This document shows, in pieces, positions 1 to 6,650 of a DNA stretch of 19,291 nucleotides. The position numbers were made by a program, and so were the translations under genes. The stretch's first letter is position 1. Every line of letters starts with the position of its first letter. Location of the stretch: contig JBBAFS010000030.1 of the NCBI GenBank assembly GCA_041655255.1, positions 1 to 19,291 on the forward strand. Reading direction: 5' to 3'. The notes beneath the pieces are model-generated. The model was not told where the DNA came from, searched no databases, and worked only from the letters and a program-made list of their open reading frames with translations. Source of the stretch: JBBAFS01 sp041655255 (lineage in GTDB: Bacteria; Spirochaetota; Spirochaetia; Sphaerochaetales; Sphaerochaetaceae).

Positions 1-9
1 GTCCTCCCA

Positions 10-471
10 TTAAATTAAAACACCTACTGGTGTGATTAAACCTAGGCTAACTTTAAAAACTAGATAACATAAAATGACTAAAAGGGCAGAATAAAGAAGA
101 GCAGTTAAAACACTTCTTCGATTCAGTGGCCAGAAAACAATCAATGATATCCCTACAACCACGATTGTTAGAGTAGCGTAAAACCCTAGTATCCGATAAA
201 GAGGATACGTGGCAAGTAATAAACCTATAGTTAATATTTCTTGTAATCCTAAATAAATTGCTTCAACATCATTGAAGCGAATTCTTTTAACACTAGAATA
301 TAGTTGAGCTATCGAAGCAATGAGTATAGTGAAAAGTACAAAAAGAGGGATGACCCTACTATCAGGTATTTTAATTAATATTATCTGCCATGTAAGAATA
401 CCAGCAACAACAAACATTGCTAAAGAAATGTATAATTCCAGATTGCGGAAGACTGATTTATTCTTCATCAT
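10..471 (-). CDS. tctB: TctB-like small membrane subunit of a tripartite tricarboxylate transporter
   Basis: This is a small integral membrane protein of about 153 residues with four or five hydrophobic segments and a basic loop (PLNRRS) before the last helix. The C-terminal pattern (LGFYATL, then a long hydrophobic stretch ending LGLITPVGVL) matches the TctB family, whose members are about 150 residues and support the large TctA permease in sodium- or proton-driven carboxylate uptake. The reading frame is open to 501, but the start at 471 (or 468) is preferred: GAGGTG lies just upstream and overlaps the stop codon of the dehydratase gene (TGAGGTGAAAATGATG), so the two are translationally coupled. 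After its stop, bases 1-7 read GGGAGGAC on the minus strand, a ribosome-binding site for a next gene outside the window, expected to be tctA. No TctC binding protein is visible. The gene is distinctly AT-rich. Family call by pattern only. Confidence 0.75.
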   Translation of the reverse strand: MMKNKSVFRNLELYISLAMFVVAGILTWQIILIKIPDSRVIPLFVLFTILIASIAQLYSSVKRIRFNDVEAIYLGLQEILTIGLLLATYPLYRILGFYATLTIVVVGISLIVFWPLNRRSVLTALLYSALLVILCYLVFKVSLGLITPVGVLI

Positions 472-478
472 TTTCACC

Positions 479-1615
479 TCAAACTTTTTCCCAAGTTCCA
501 ACTCTAAACCTTCTGCCTCTCTCTTTAAGAAAAACAGGGTCTAACTCGATTCCAATGCCTGGACTATCATTAAAAATATACTCACCATTCTTAATGGTCT
601 CTGTCGGAGAAGCATATGAAGATCTTTCAGGAATAGACATATAAGGGTACTCAAGCGGAGTAGTAGTACTTGTTATAGCACTTAGGTGTGCACTGTGTGC
701 TGTCGAAATTAGTCCATCCGGATTATGCAGTGATATTTGCTTTCCTAACCTTTCTATAAAACCAATAAGAGAAAGAATCACACTTGGCCCTCCTATATAT
801 TTTACATCTGGCATAACAATATCGTAGACTTTTGAATCTATGATGTCCTTTATTTGCTCCATGCTGACAGCATCTTCTCCTGCTGCAAATCTAAAATGTG
901 GAAAACTATCTGATATAGATGCACGAGGATAATAGTGATGTACGCTCAGTGGATCTTCTACCCAGTAAGGGAACCCATATTTCTCGGGAAGGGTATGAAG
1001 GAAACTAGCCATAGTTGATCTTGTAAATCTTTGGTGCAAATCAATTGCTATCTTTTCAATTGGCACATGCTCCACAAGAGCATCTATTCTTTCAAATGAT
1101 TTTGTAAAATCGGGAGCATTTGTATAAGGAGTTATCTCATCGAAGGGAGTACACTTTATGACTTGAAATCCATCCTCGATTGCTTTACTTCCATTATCAG
1201 CAAGAGTTTCTGGTTTTCGGTCATGTCGAATAGCTTTGTTTAAATTAGCATAAAGAGGAATAGGCTTCTTTTCTTCTACTCCATATAATTTATAAAGAGG
1301 GAGATCTAAGCTTTTAGCATACAAGTCCCAAAGTGCCTGATCTAGACCACTTTTTAAAACGCTATAATCACGTAATTGAATTGTTGAAGGATAAGTCCAA
1401 TTATAAAGACCTTGTAGATAACTGGCTCTAGGAGAAGGTTTTTTCCCTATAAGTGAAGGCTTAACAGACTCTAACAAGTAAGCTACACCTTCGGTATTCA
1501 AAGAACCAGTGATTTCTCCCCATCCTCTACAACCATTATCAGTTTCTACAATTAACAAATCCCAAAAATCTATATCAAGCGTTAATCGAAGAACATAAGC
1601 ATCTGTTATTTTCAT
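479..1615 (-). CDS. Enolase-superfamily sugar-acid dehydratase (mandelate racemase/galactonate dehydratase type)
   Basis: This 378-residue protein has the N-terminal capping domain and C-terminal TIM barrel of the mandelate racemase/muconate lactonizing family. Visible active-site elements are K154 in IKCTPF, metal ligands D192 (IDLHQ), E220 (VEDP) and E247 (AGED), and the D270/H297 dyad (MPDV, SLHNPDG). H194 two residues after the first ligand, and the spacing 192-194-220-247-270-297, closely follow D-galactonate dehydratase (183-185-209-235-258-285 in E. coli numbering). The expected reaction is Mg2+-dependent dehydration of an aldonic or uronic-derived acid to a 2-keto-3-deoxy acid in the cytoplasm. 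It is the first gene of a minus-strand unit with a TctB-like subunit directly behind it, so the transporter probably imports its substrate. The exact sugar acid cannot be read from sequence. Base composition is more AT-rich than the genes to the right, which may indicate transfer. Confidence 0.85.
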   Translation of the reverse strand: MKITDAYVLRLTLDIDFWDLLIVETDNGCRGWGEITGSLNTEGVAYLLESVKPSLIGKKPSPRASYLQGLYNWTYPSTIQLRDYSVLKSGLDQALWDLYAKSLDLPLYKLYGVEEKKPIPLYANLNKAIRHDRKPETLADNGSKAIEDGFQVIKCTPFDEITPYTNAPDFTKSFERIDALVEHVPIEKIAIDLHQRFTRSTMASFLHTLPEKYGFPYWVEDPLSVHHYYPRASISDSFPHFRFAAGEDAVSMEQIKDIIDSKVYDIVMPDVKYIGGPSVILSLIGFIERLGKQISLHNPDGLISTAHSAHLSAITSTTTPLEYPYMSIPERSSYASPTETIKNGEYIFNDSPGIGIELDPVFLKERGRRFRVGTWEKV

Positions 1616-1657
1616 AATACACCTTCTCTTGTATGACCTGTAGGACAGGATGATATC

Positions 1658-1686
1658 ACCGTAACATCCTTGATATGTTATGTCAA
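1658..1686 (-). promoter_or_regulatory. Predicted promoter of the dehydratase/tctB unit with operator-like palindrome in its spacer
   Basis: On the minus strand TTGACA (1686-1681) is followed after 17 bases by TACGGT (1663-1658), preceded by TGT as in an extended -10. The spacer holds a perfect inverted repeat TAACAT-7-ATGTTA (1662-1680), well placed for a repressor. The start codon lies about 43 bases downstream of the -10. Confidence 0.5.
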
Positions 1687-1689
1687 CTC

Positions 1690-1705
1690 TAAAATTAGAA
1701 TTTTA
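1690..1705. repeat. 16-bp palindrome TAAAATT-AG-AATTTTA in divergent region
   Basis: A perfect inverted repeat with 7-bp arms lies four bases upstream of the minus-strand -35 box. It could be an operator or an AT-rich upstream promoter element. Its function is an inference from position and symmetry. Confidence 0.5.
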
Positions 1706-1719
1706 TTGTTCTGCTAAAC

Positions 1720-1735
1720 CAATACCTCTGTATTG
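1720..1735. repeat. Inverted repeat CAATAC-CTCT-GTATTG in divergent region
   Basis: Perfect 6-bp arms around a 4-base spacer, 15 bases upstream of TTGACA at 1751 on the plus strand. It is placed like a regulator site for the plus-strand racemase/gnd unit. Confidence 0.45.
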
Positions 1736-1789
1736 TTTATTCTTTCTGTCTTGACAATAAAGCCACCCTATGAATCTCAATCTCTGATA

Positions 1790-1798
1790 TGGTAGAAT
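1790..1798 (+). promoter_or_regulatory. Possible extended -10 for the LarA-like/gnd operon
   Basis: TGGTAGAAT fits an extended -10 (TGnTATAAT) and would start a short leader just before the AGGAGG at 1808-1813. TTGACA at 1751-1756 is too far upstream to be its standard -35, and no good hexamer is found at 17 bases from that TTGACA. Weak prediction. Confidence 0.3.
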
Positions 1799-1817
1799 AC
1801 CCTTTGTAGGAGGAACC

Positions 1818-3095
1818 ATGATGTACGCTAAAGTGCGAAATACTCATGGAGTGAGTGAAGAAGCTTTAAAAAAAACGTTCTTCAATGGACTGAAGTCCAT
1901 AGGAGAGCGAAGCAAGGTACTTCTTATCCCCCCTGACATCACACAAGTTGACACCTTGGAAGGAGTTCTTACTCTTTGGGCAGTAGAATATTACCAAGAT
2001 GCTGTTAAAGCGATACTTCCCGCTACAGGAACTCGCCCACCTATGACAAGTAGTGAGTTAAATCAGTATTTCCCAGGTCTTGATCACTCCCTCTTTGTAT
2101 CTCATAACTACCAAGAAGATATTGTCACTTTAGAGACAATCCCCGCTTCGGTCATTCAAGAGATGAGTGAAGGTCGACTCTCTTTTAATTGGAAAGCCCA
2201 AGTGAACCAACTTCTTGTCAGTGGAGGTTTTGATCTTATCCTCTCCATTGGCGAAGTAATTCCTGATGAAATTACGGGAATGTCGAATTACACAAAAAAT
2301 ATTTTCATGGGAACAAGTGGCTTTGAATCTATCCATAAATGTCACTACCTCAGTGCTATATATGGGTATGAACGAATCATTGGGCAACTTAATAGCCCTG
2401 TCCGTTCTTTATTTCAATATAGTGTGGAACAACTCACTACCCCTTTACCCATAGTCTATGTCCTCACCGTGACTGATTATACAAAGGGAGAGGAGACTCT
2501 TACTCCGATGGGTCTGTTTATGGGAGAAGAAAAAGCGTGTTTTGAAGAGGCTGCACAACTATCAGCTAAGGTTCATACAACTGTATTAGAAACTCCTCAA
2601 AACACCATTGTGGTATTACTTGATGACAAGAAGTATCGCTCGCTTTGGGAGAGTAATAAAACACTCTATCGCACCTCTTTAGCCTTAGAAGATAAAGGAG
2701 AACTTATTATTATAGCTCCTAATCTAAAAGAGGCGAGTAACGATAAAGATATAAACCGCCTTATTAAAAAGTACGGCTATCGTGGAACTGAAGACACAGT
2801 AGCTGCTGTAGCTGAACATGATGATTTGAAAGAGAACTTATCGGTAGCAGCCCATCTGATTAACGGCTCAACGAATAATCGATTCACTGTGACGTACGCT
2901 TGTCCCAAGGAGATGAAAAGTACCGTCGAACAAGTTGGATACCATTACATGGATCTTCACAAGGCCACGGAGAAATACACCACCGACTCAGTTGTTGATG
3001 GAATCAACACAACTGACGATGGCGAAACTTTTTATTATATTTCTCACATAGCGAAAGGGGTGTGGACTCACGCCAATCGCACAAACACCAAGTAA
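1818..3095 (+). CDS. LarA-family nickel-dependent hydroxyacid racemase/epimerase homologue, probably acting on a sugar acid
   Basis: This 425-residue cytoplasmic protein belongs to the LarA (DUF2088) family, which uses a covalently held nickel-pincer nucleotide to racemize or epimerize 2-hydroxyacids. H96 (VSHNYQED), K160 (NYTKNI) and H176 (IHKCH) correspond to His108, Lys184 and His200 of Lactobacillus plantarum LarA; the Lys-to-His distance of 16 is identical. The position of catalytic His174, ten residues before the Lys, is D150 here (VIPDEITG). The family includes D-gluconate 2-epimerases, and this gene sits 18 bp upstream of 6-phosphogluconate dehydrogenase, so a gluconate/mannonate-type substrate is a reasonable inference. 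No larB, larC or larE cofactor genes are in view. AGGAGG at 1808-1813 serves the ATG at 1818 or the adjacent ATG at 1821. Family assignment is firm, substrate is not. Confidence 0.8.
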   Translation: MMYAKVRNTHGVSEEALKKTFFNGLKSIGERSKVLLIPPDITQVDTLEGVLTLWAVEYYQDAVKAILPATGTRPPMTSSELNQYFPGLDHSLFVSHNYQEDIVTLETIPASVIQEMSEGRLSFNWKAQVNQLLVSGGFDLILSIGEVIPDEITGMSNYTKNIFMGTSGFESIHKCHYLSAIYGYERIIGQLNSPVRSLFQYSVEQLTTPLPIVYVLTVTDYTKGEETLTPMGLFMGEEKACFEEAAQLSAKVHTTVLETPQNTIVVLLDDKKYRSLWESNKTLYRTSLALEDKGELIIIAPNLKEASNDKDINRLIKKYGYRGTEDTVAAVAEHDDLKENLSVAAHLINGSTNNRFTVTYACPKEMKSTVEQVGYHYMDLHKATEKYTTDSVVDGINTTDDGETFYYISHIAKGVWTHANRTNTK

Positions 3096-3113
3096 TACGT
3101 TAGGAGTCTTCAC

Positions 3114-4565
3114 ATGAATGCAGATATTGGCTTAATAGGCTTAGCGGTAATGGGTCAAAACCTCGTACTGAACATCAACGATCATGGCCATTCAGTTGCC
3201 GTTTTTAATCGAACAACTTCAAAGGTTGATGATTTTCTTAGCGATGCAGCTCAAGGCAGATCAACAATCTACGGAACTCACTCAATTAAGGAGTTTGTTA
3301 ATGCTCTTTCACGACCTCGAAAAATCATCCTCATGGTCAAAGCAGGAGAAGTTGTTGATGCCTTTATTGAACAACTACTACCCCACTTAGAACCAGGGGA
3401 TCTCATTATTGATGGGGGAAACTCCTACTTTGAAGATACAAATCGGAGAACTCAAGAGTTACGTGACAAAGGAATTCTCTTTTTGGGAACTGGAATTAGT
3501 GGTGGGGAAGAGGGGGCTCGAAATGGTCCTTCTATTATGCCAGGTGGAAATAGCGAAGGGTGGCCCCTAGTCAAAGAGATCTTCCAAGATATCGCTGCAA
3601 AAGTAGATGATGGAACTCCTTGTTGTGATTGGGTGGGAATCGATGGTGCCGGGCACTATGTAAAGATGGTCCATAACGGCATTGAATATGGTGATATCCA
3701 ACTCATTTGTGAGGCGTACGACTACCTTCATACTGGTGTTGGCCTAAACCATGACGAGCTATATGAGGTCTTTGCACAATGGAACAAAGGTGACTTAGAT
3801 AGTTATCTCATTGAAATCACCCGAGATATCATGAAAGTCAAAGATAGTGATGGCTCTTTCTTAGTGACTAAAATCTTAGACAAAGCTGGACAAAAAGGGA
3901 CAGGGAAGTGGACAGGCTTAAGTTCATTTGATCTCAATGTTCCTGTGACATTAATAAGTGAAGCTGTATATGCCCGTATCGTCTCTTCGTATAAAAACGA
4001 GCGTGTTGAAGCTTCTCAAGTTATGAGTGGCCCACAAAGAACGCTCACAGGGGACCGTCAAGTTCTCATTGAAGATGCACGTAAAGCCCTATTGGCTTCT
4101 AAGATTGTCAGCTATGCCCAAGGATTCATGCTCCTTAGAGAAGCAAGTAAAGCATATAATTGGGATATCGACTTTGGTTCAATTGCGTTGATGTGGCGTA
4201 GTGGTTGTATTATTCGTAGTGTCTTTTTAGATAAAATTAAAGAGGCGTATGATAACAATCCTCAATTAACAAACCTCTTAGTAGACCCCTACTTTATAGA
4301 ATTAATCGACTCAACCCAACAAGGGTGGCGAAACACCCTAAGTCGTGCTGTATTGGCAGGAATCCCTACCCCCGCGATGAGTTCAGCTTTAGCTTTCTTT
4401 GATGGATATCGGAGTGAACGCCTCCCTGCAAATCTTCTTCAAGCCCAACGAGACTATTTTGGTGCTCACACGTACGAACGAGTCGACAAACCTGAAGGAG
4501 AGTTCTTTCACACAAACTGGAGTGGAACAGGTGGGAATGTCTCTTCTACAACATACGATCGCTAA
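3114..4565 (+). CDS. gnd: 6-phosphogluconate dehydrogenase, NADP-dependent, decarboxylating
   Basis: This 483-residue enzyme oxidises 6-phosphogluconate to ribulose 5-phosphate and CO2, making NADPH in the oxidative pentose phosphate pathway. The N-terminal Rossmann fold shows GLIGLAVMGQN (6-16) and N32-R33-T34, whose Arg is the usual NADP 2'-phosphate contact. The substrate region has the GISGGEEGARNGPSIMPGG block, and the catalytic Lys and Glu are K184 and E191 in GHYVKMVHNGIEYGD. The C-terminal tail (FFHTNWSGTGGNVSSTTYDR) resembles the long, roughly 480-residue form of the family. AGGAG lies 7 bases before the ATG, 18 bp after the LarA-like gene, and a strong terminator follows. The two genes likely form one transcript that feeds a sugar acid into the pentose phosphate pathway; a gluconate kinase would be needed elsewhere. 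Confidence 0.97.
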   Translation: MNADIGLIGLAVMGQNLVLNINDHGHSVAVFNRTTSKVDDFLSDAAQGRSTIYGTHSIKEFVNALSRPRKIILMVKAGEVVDAFIEQLLPHLEPGDLIIDGGNSYFEDTNRRTQELRDKGILFLGTGISGGEEGARNGPSIMPGGNSEGWPLVKEIFQDIAAKVDDGTPCCDWVGIDGAGHYVKMVHNGIEYGDIQLICEAYDYLHTGVGLNHDELYEVFAQWNKGDLDSYLIEITRDIMKVKDSDGSFLVTKILDKAGQKGTGKWTGLSSFDLNVPVTLISEAVYARIVSSYKNERVEASQVMSGPQRTLTGDRQVLIEDARKALLASKIVSYAQGFMLLREASKAYNWDIDFGSIALMWRSGCIIRSVFLDKIKEAYDNNPQLTNLLVDPYFIELIDSTQQGWRNTLSRAVLAGIPTPAMSSALAFFDGYRSERLPANLLQAQRDYFGAHTYERVDKPEGEFFHTNWSGTGGNVSSTTYDR

Positions 4566-4593
4566 GATAATAATGACCATATCATGACTGCAG

Positions 4594-4624
4594 AAGAGGT
4601 GTGTTATCTACACGCCTCTTTTTT
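4594..4624 (+). terminator. Rho-independent terminator after gnd
   Basis: An 11-bp stem with one G-U pair (AAGAGGTGTGT with ACACGCCTCTT) around a short loop is followed directly by six T. It closes the LarA-like/gnd unit. Confidence 0.9.
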
Positions 4625-4646
4625 ATACCGAATACGTTGTAATGTG

Positions 4647-4675
4647 TTGACGATTGAGAATATCGTTACTACTTT
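4647..4675 (+). promoter_or_regulatory. Possible promoter of the FMN reductase gene
   Basis: TTGACG (4647-4652) and TACTTT (4670-4675) are 17 bases apart. An alternative -10, TATACT at 4687-4692, lies nearer the gene but has no clear -35. The gene is flanked by terminators on both sides, so a promoter is expected here. Confidence 0.4.
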
Positions 4676-4714
4676 ATCGGTAGAGATATACTGATATATT
4701 ACAGGAGTAACGTT

Positions 4715-5290
4715 ATGAAACACCCAAAGATTGCCATTATTATAAGTAGTACCCGTGATTCACGCATGGGTAAAGAAGTTGCCGATTTTGTCTACGAAGT
4801 AGCACGAAAGCGGAACGATATGAGTTTTGAGATTGTAGATCTCAGAGATTATCCAATGCCCTTTTTTGATGAACCCGCCTCTAATGCGTTTGTCCCCTCC
4901 ACCCACGCTATTGCAGTGAAGTGGCAAAACAAGATGGCTGAATTTGATGGATTTTTGTTTGTAGTTGCTGAGTACAACGGTTCAATCACAGCAGCATTGA
5001 AAAATGCTCTTGATTATGCCAACCCTGAATGGGTCCGTAAAACAGCAGCCTTTTTCTCATATGGATCTATTGGAGGATCACGAGCTGTTCAACATCTTAA
5101 AGAGATCTGTATTGAGTTGCAGATGGCCCCAATACGAGCCTCAGTGATGATCCAAGGGGCAGATTTCTTCGCTATGTATGGAAACAATGCTAAAGTGACC
5201 GACTTTCCATACCTTGAAGGATTAACTGAAGAGATGCTCAATGAGCTCTCCTGGTGGACACAAGCCCTTAAAGAGGCACGTGAACGCTAA
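4715..5290 (+). CDS. NAD(P)H-dependent FMN reductase (flavodoxin-fold quinone/azo/chromate reductase family)
   Basis: This 191-residue soluble protein is a flavodoxin-like fold reductase. The FMN phosphate loop is ISSTRDSRMG (10-19), and the flavin-binding AEYNGSITAALKNALDY segment (E86-Y87-N88-G89-S90) is the family hallmark. Members transfer two electrons from NAD(P)H through FMN to quinones, azo compounds, chromate or free flavin; which one applies here cannot be told. Length is normal for the family. AGGAG lies 7 bases before the ATG. The gene stands alone between two terminators, so it is a monocistronic unit with its own control and no evident tie to gnd beyond possible use of its NADPH. 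Confidence 0.88.
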   Translation: MKHPKIAIIISSTRDSRMGKEVADFVYEVARKRNDMSFEIVDLRDYPMPFFDEPASNAFVPSTHAIAVKWQNKMAEFDGFLFVVAEYNGSITAALKNALDYANPEWVRKTAAFFSYGSIGGSRAVQHLKEICIELQMAPIRASVMIQGADFFAMYGNNAKVTDFPYLEGLTEEMLNELSWWTQALKEARER

Positions 5291-5307
5291 AAGATTCACC
5301 CTTAGAT

Positions 5308-5342
5308 AGCCACCGATAGCACCTTCTATTGGTGGCTTTTTT
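5308..5342 (+). terminator. Rho-independent terminator after the FMN reductase gene
   Basis: A 12-bp stem with one G-U pair (AGCCACCGATAG with CTATTGGTGGCT) and loop CACCTT is followed by six T. Confidence 0.92.
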
Positions 5343-5370
5343 ATGTATTGGTGAATACAAGGTCCCTTTT

Positions 5371-5415
5371 TTGACTATGAGATGTGCAGGTATTGTGGTA
5401 TCCTCTTTATATAAT
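5371..5415 (+). promoter_or_regulatory. Promoter region of the nucleoside transport operon
   Basis: The region between the terminator and the BMP gene contains TTGACT (5371-5376), an extended -10-like TGGTATCCT (5396-5404) and TATAAT (5410-5415). No pair has ideal spacing (22 bases from TTGACT to TATCCT), so the exact promoter is unresolved. Confidence 0.35.
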
Positions 5416-5432
5416 AGTTTCAGGAGGAACAG

Positions 5433-6533
5433 ATGAAAAAACTTCTAGTTGTAGCTCTCGTGCTTGTCATGAGCTTTTCTTTATTTGCAGGTGGAGCCAA
5501 AGAAGCCGCCGTATCTGACGGAACACCTACCATACGTTTACTAACAGACGCTACTGGTAAGGATGACAAATCATTTAATGCCGCTGCTTGGCGCGGAATT
5601 ACTGAGTTCTACGGTGATACAGTAGATAACCCTTCAAAACAGGGAGTCTATTACGATACCGTTACTGCTCAAACTCAAGACCAATATATCCCAAACCTCA
5701 AACAAGCTGCGGATGAAGGGTATGACATTATCATGGTAACAGGTTTTACTTTTGCCGATGCTCTGGGCGAAGTCGCACCCCTCTACCCTGATCAAAACTT
5801 TGTTATTGTTGACGTAGATTGGGTACAACAACCAAACGTTATGGAGTTTATCTACAACGAAGAACAAGCTTCATACCTCGTTGGATTAGCTGCAGCTCTT
5901 CAAGCAAAAGAAGAGGGCGTTGCTAACCCACAATTTGGATTCATTGGTGGAGTTCCAGGATCAACTATCACAAAATTTGAGATGGGTTATGTCCAAGGAA
6001 TCCTTTCAGTATTCCCTAATGCTCGAATCGTAGATTACTATGCTAACGACTGGGGTAAACCCGAATTAGCCAAAGCCCAAGCCAAAAACTGGTATGACAG
6101 TGGTGTTTATGCAATCTTCAGTGCAGCTGGTGGAACCGGAAACGGAACCATTGCTCAAGCTAAAGAGTACCGCCTCCAAGGTAAAAACGTCTGGGCAATT
6201 GGTGTTGACAGTGATCAACACGAAGCAGGTATTTATGATGGAACTAAATCAGCTGTTCTTACATCAATGTTAAAGAAAGTTGAAAACTCCTCTTTATACG
6301 CTTTGAACGCAGTGAAAAACGGAACCTTCACAGGTGAAGTTGTGAAAATGTCATTAGCCGATGATGGTGTTGGTTATTCAACTGCCAACAGTGAACTCAA
6401 ACCAAGTGTTGTAAGCGCACTTGAAGCAGCTCGCACAGATATTATCAATGGTAAGATTAAAGTTATTGGAACATACAAAGATGCTTTAGCAGCTGGTGTT
6501 GTTCCAGCTGGATTAAAAGCCTTAGACGACTAA
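5433..6533 (+). CDS. BMP-family nucleoside ABC transporter substrate-binding protein
   Basis: This 366-residue exported protein is of the BMP/PnrA/TmpC family, which binds purine nucleosides for ABC import. A signal peptide (1 to about 19, KK then a hydrophobic core ending SLFA) is followed by GGAKEAA. The family patterns are present: TGKDDKSFNAAAWRGI near the mature start, GFTFADALGEVAPLYP, YNEEQASYLVGLAAAL, FGFIGGVPGSTITKFEMGYVQG and SAAGGTGNGTIAQAKE. Many relatives are lipoproteins, but no cysteine follows this signal peptide, so the mature protein should be soluble in the periplasm. AGGAGG sits 5 bases before the ATG. It is the first and presumably most expressed gene of the nucleoside operon, separated from the ATPase gene by two stem-loops. 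Confidence 0.93.
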   Translation: MKKLLVVALVLVMSFSLFAGGAKEAAVSDGTPTIRLLTDATGKDDKSFNAAAWRGITEFYGDTVDNPSKQGVYYDTVTAQTQDQYIPNLKQAADEGYDIIMVTGFTFADALGEVAPLYPDQNFVIVDVDWVQQPNVMEFIYNEEQASYLVGLAAALQAKEEGVANPQFGFIGGVPGSTITKFEMGYVQGILSVFPNARIVDYYANDWGKPELAKAQAKNWYDSGVYAIFSAAGGTGNGTIAQAKEYRLQGKNVWAIGVDSDQHEAGIYDGTKSAVLTSMLKKVENSSLYALNAVKNGTFTGEVVKMSLADDGVGYSTANSELKPSVVSALEAARTDIINGKIKVIGTYKDALAAGVVPAGLKALDD

Positions 6534-6562
6534 AAGCTCTTGGGTTCTTACAACCATAATAG

Positions 6563-6585
6563 GGTGCGCCGTTTTTCGGCGCACC
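6563..6585 (+). other. Perfect GC-rich stem-loop between binding-protein and ATPase genes
   Basis: GGTGCGCCG-TTTTT-CGGCGCACC is a perfect 9-bp stem with a 5-base loop, 29 bases after the BMP stop. No T-run follows, so it is not a classic intrinsic terminator. Such structures between a binding-protein gene and its transporter genes can protect the upstream mRNA from 3' exonucleases; that role is inferred here. Confidence 0.8.
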
Positions 6586-6592
6586 GCTTCTA

Positions 6593-6626
6593 TCGAGTAG
6601 TCTTCTTTGACGAGTGGGCTACTCGA
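6593..6626 (+). other. Second intercistronic stem-loop with alternative pairing
   Basis: TCGAGTAG (6593-6600) pairs perfectly with CTACTCGA (6619-6626). The internal CGAGT (6611-6615) can pair with the same ACTCG (6621-6625), giving a competing smaller hairpin. The structure ends before the AGGAGG of the ATPase gene and has no T-run. Confidence 0.6.
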
Positions 6627-6650
6627 CAGAAGTCTCTTAGGAGGAATTGA

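Noticed and set aside
472..501. Upstream ATG extending the TctB frame to 501
   Set aside because: It lies within the dehydratase gene, has no ribosome-binding site, and GAGGTG directly before 471/468 marks the later start.
1751..5376. TTGAC elements at 62-68 bases before three plus-strand start codons (1751, 4647, 5371) as a common unusual promoter
   Set aside because: The distances from TTGAC to any -10-like element differ among the three (36, 17 and 22 bases), so no single promoter architecture is supported.
6563..6585. GC-rich hairpin read as a terminator after the BMP gene
   Set aside because: No T-run follows it, and the downstream ABC genes clearly belong to the same functional unit.
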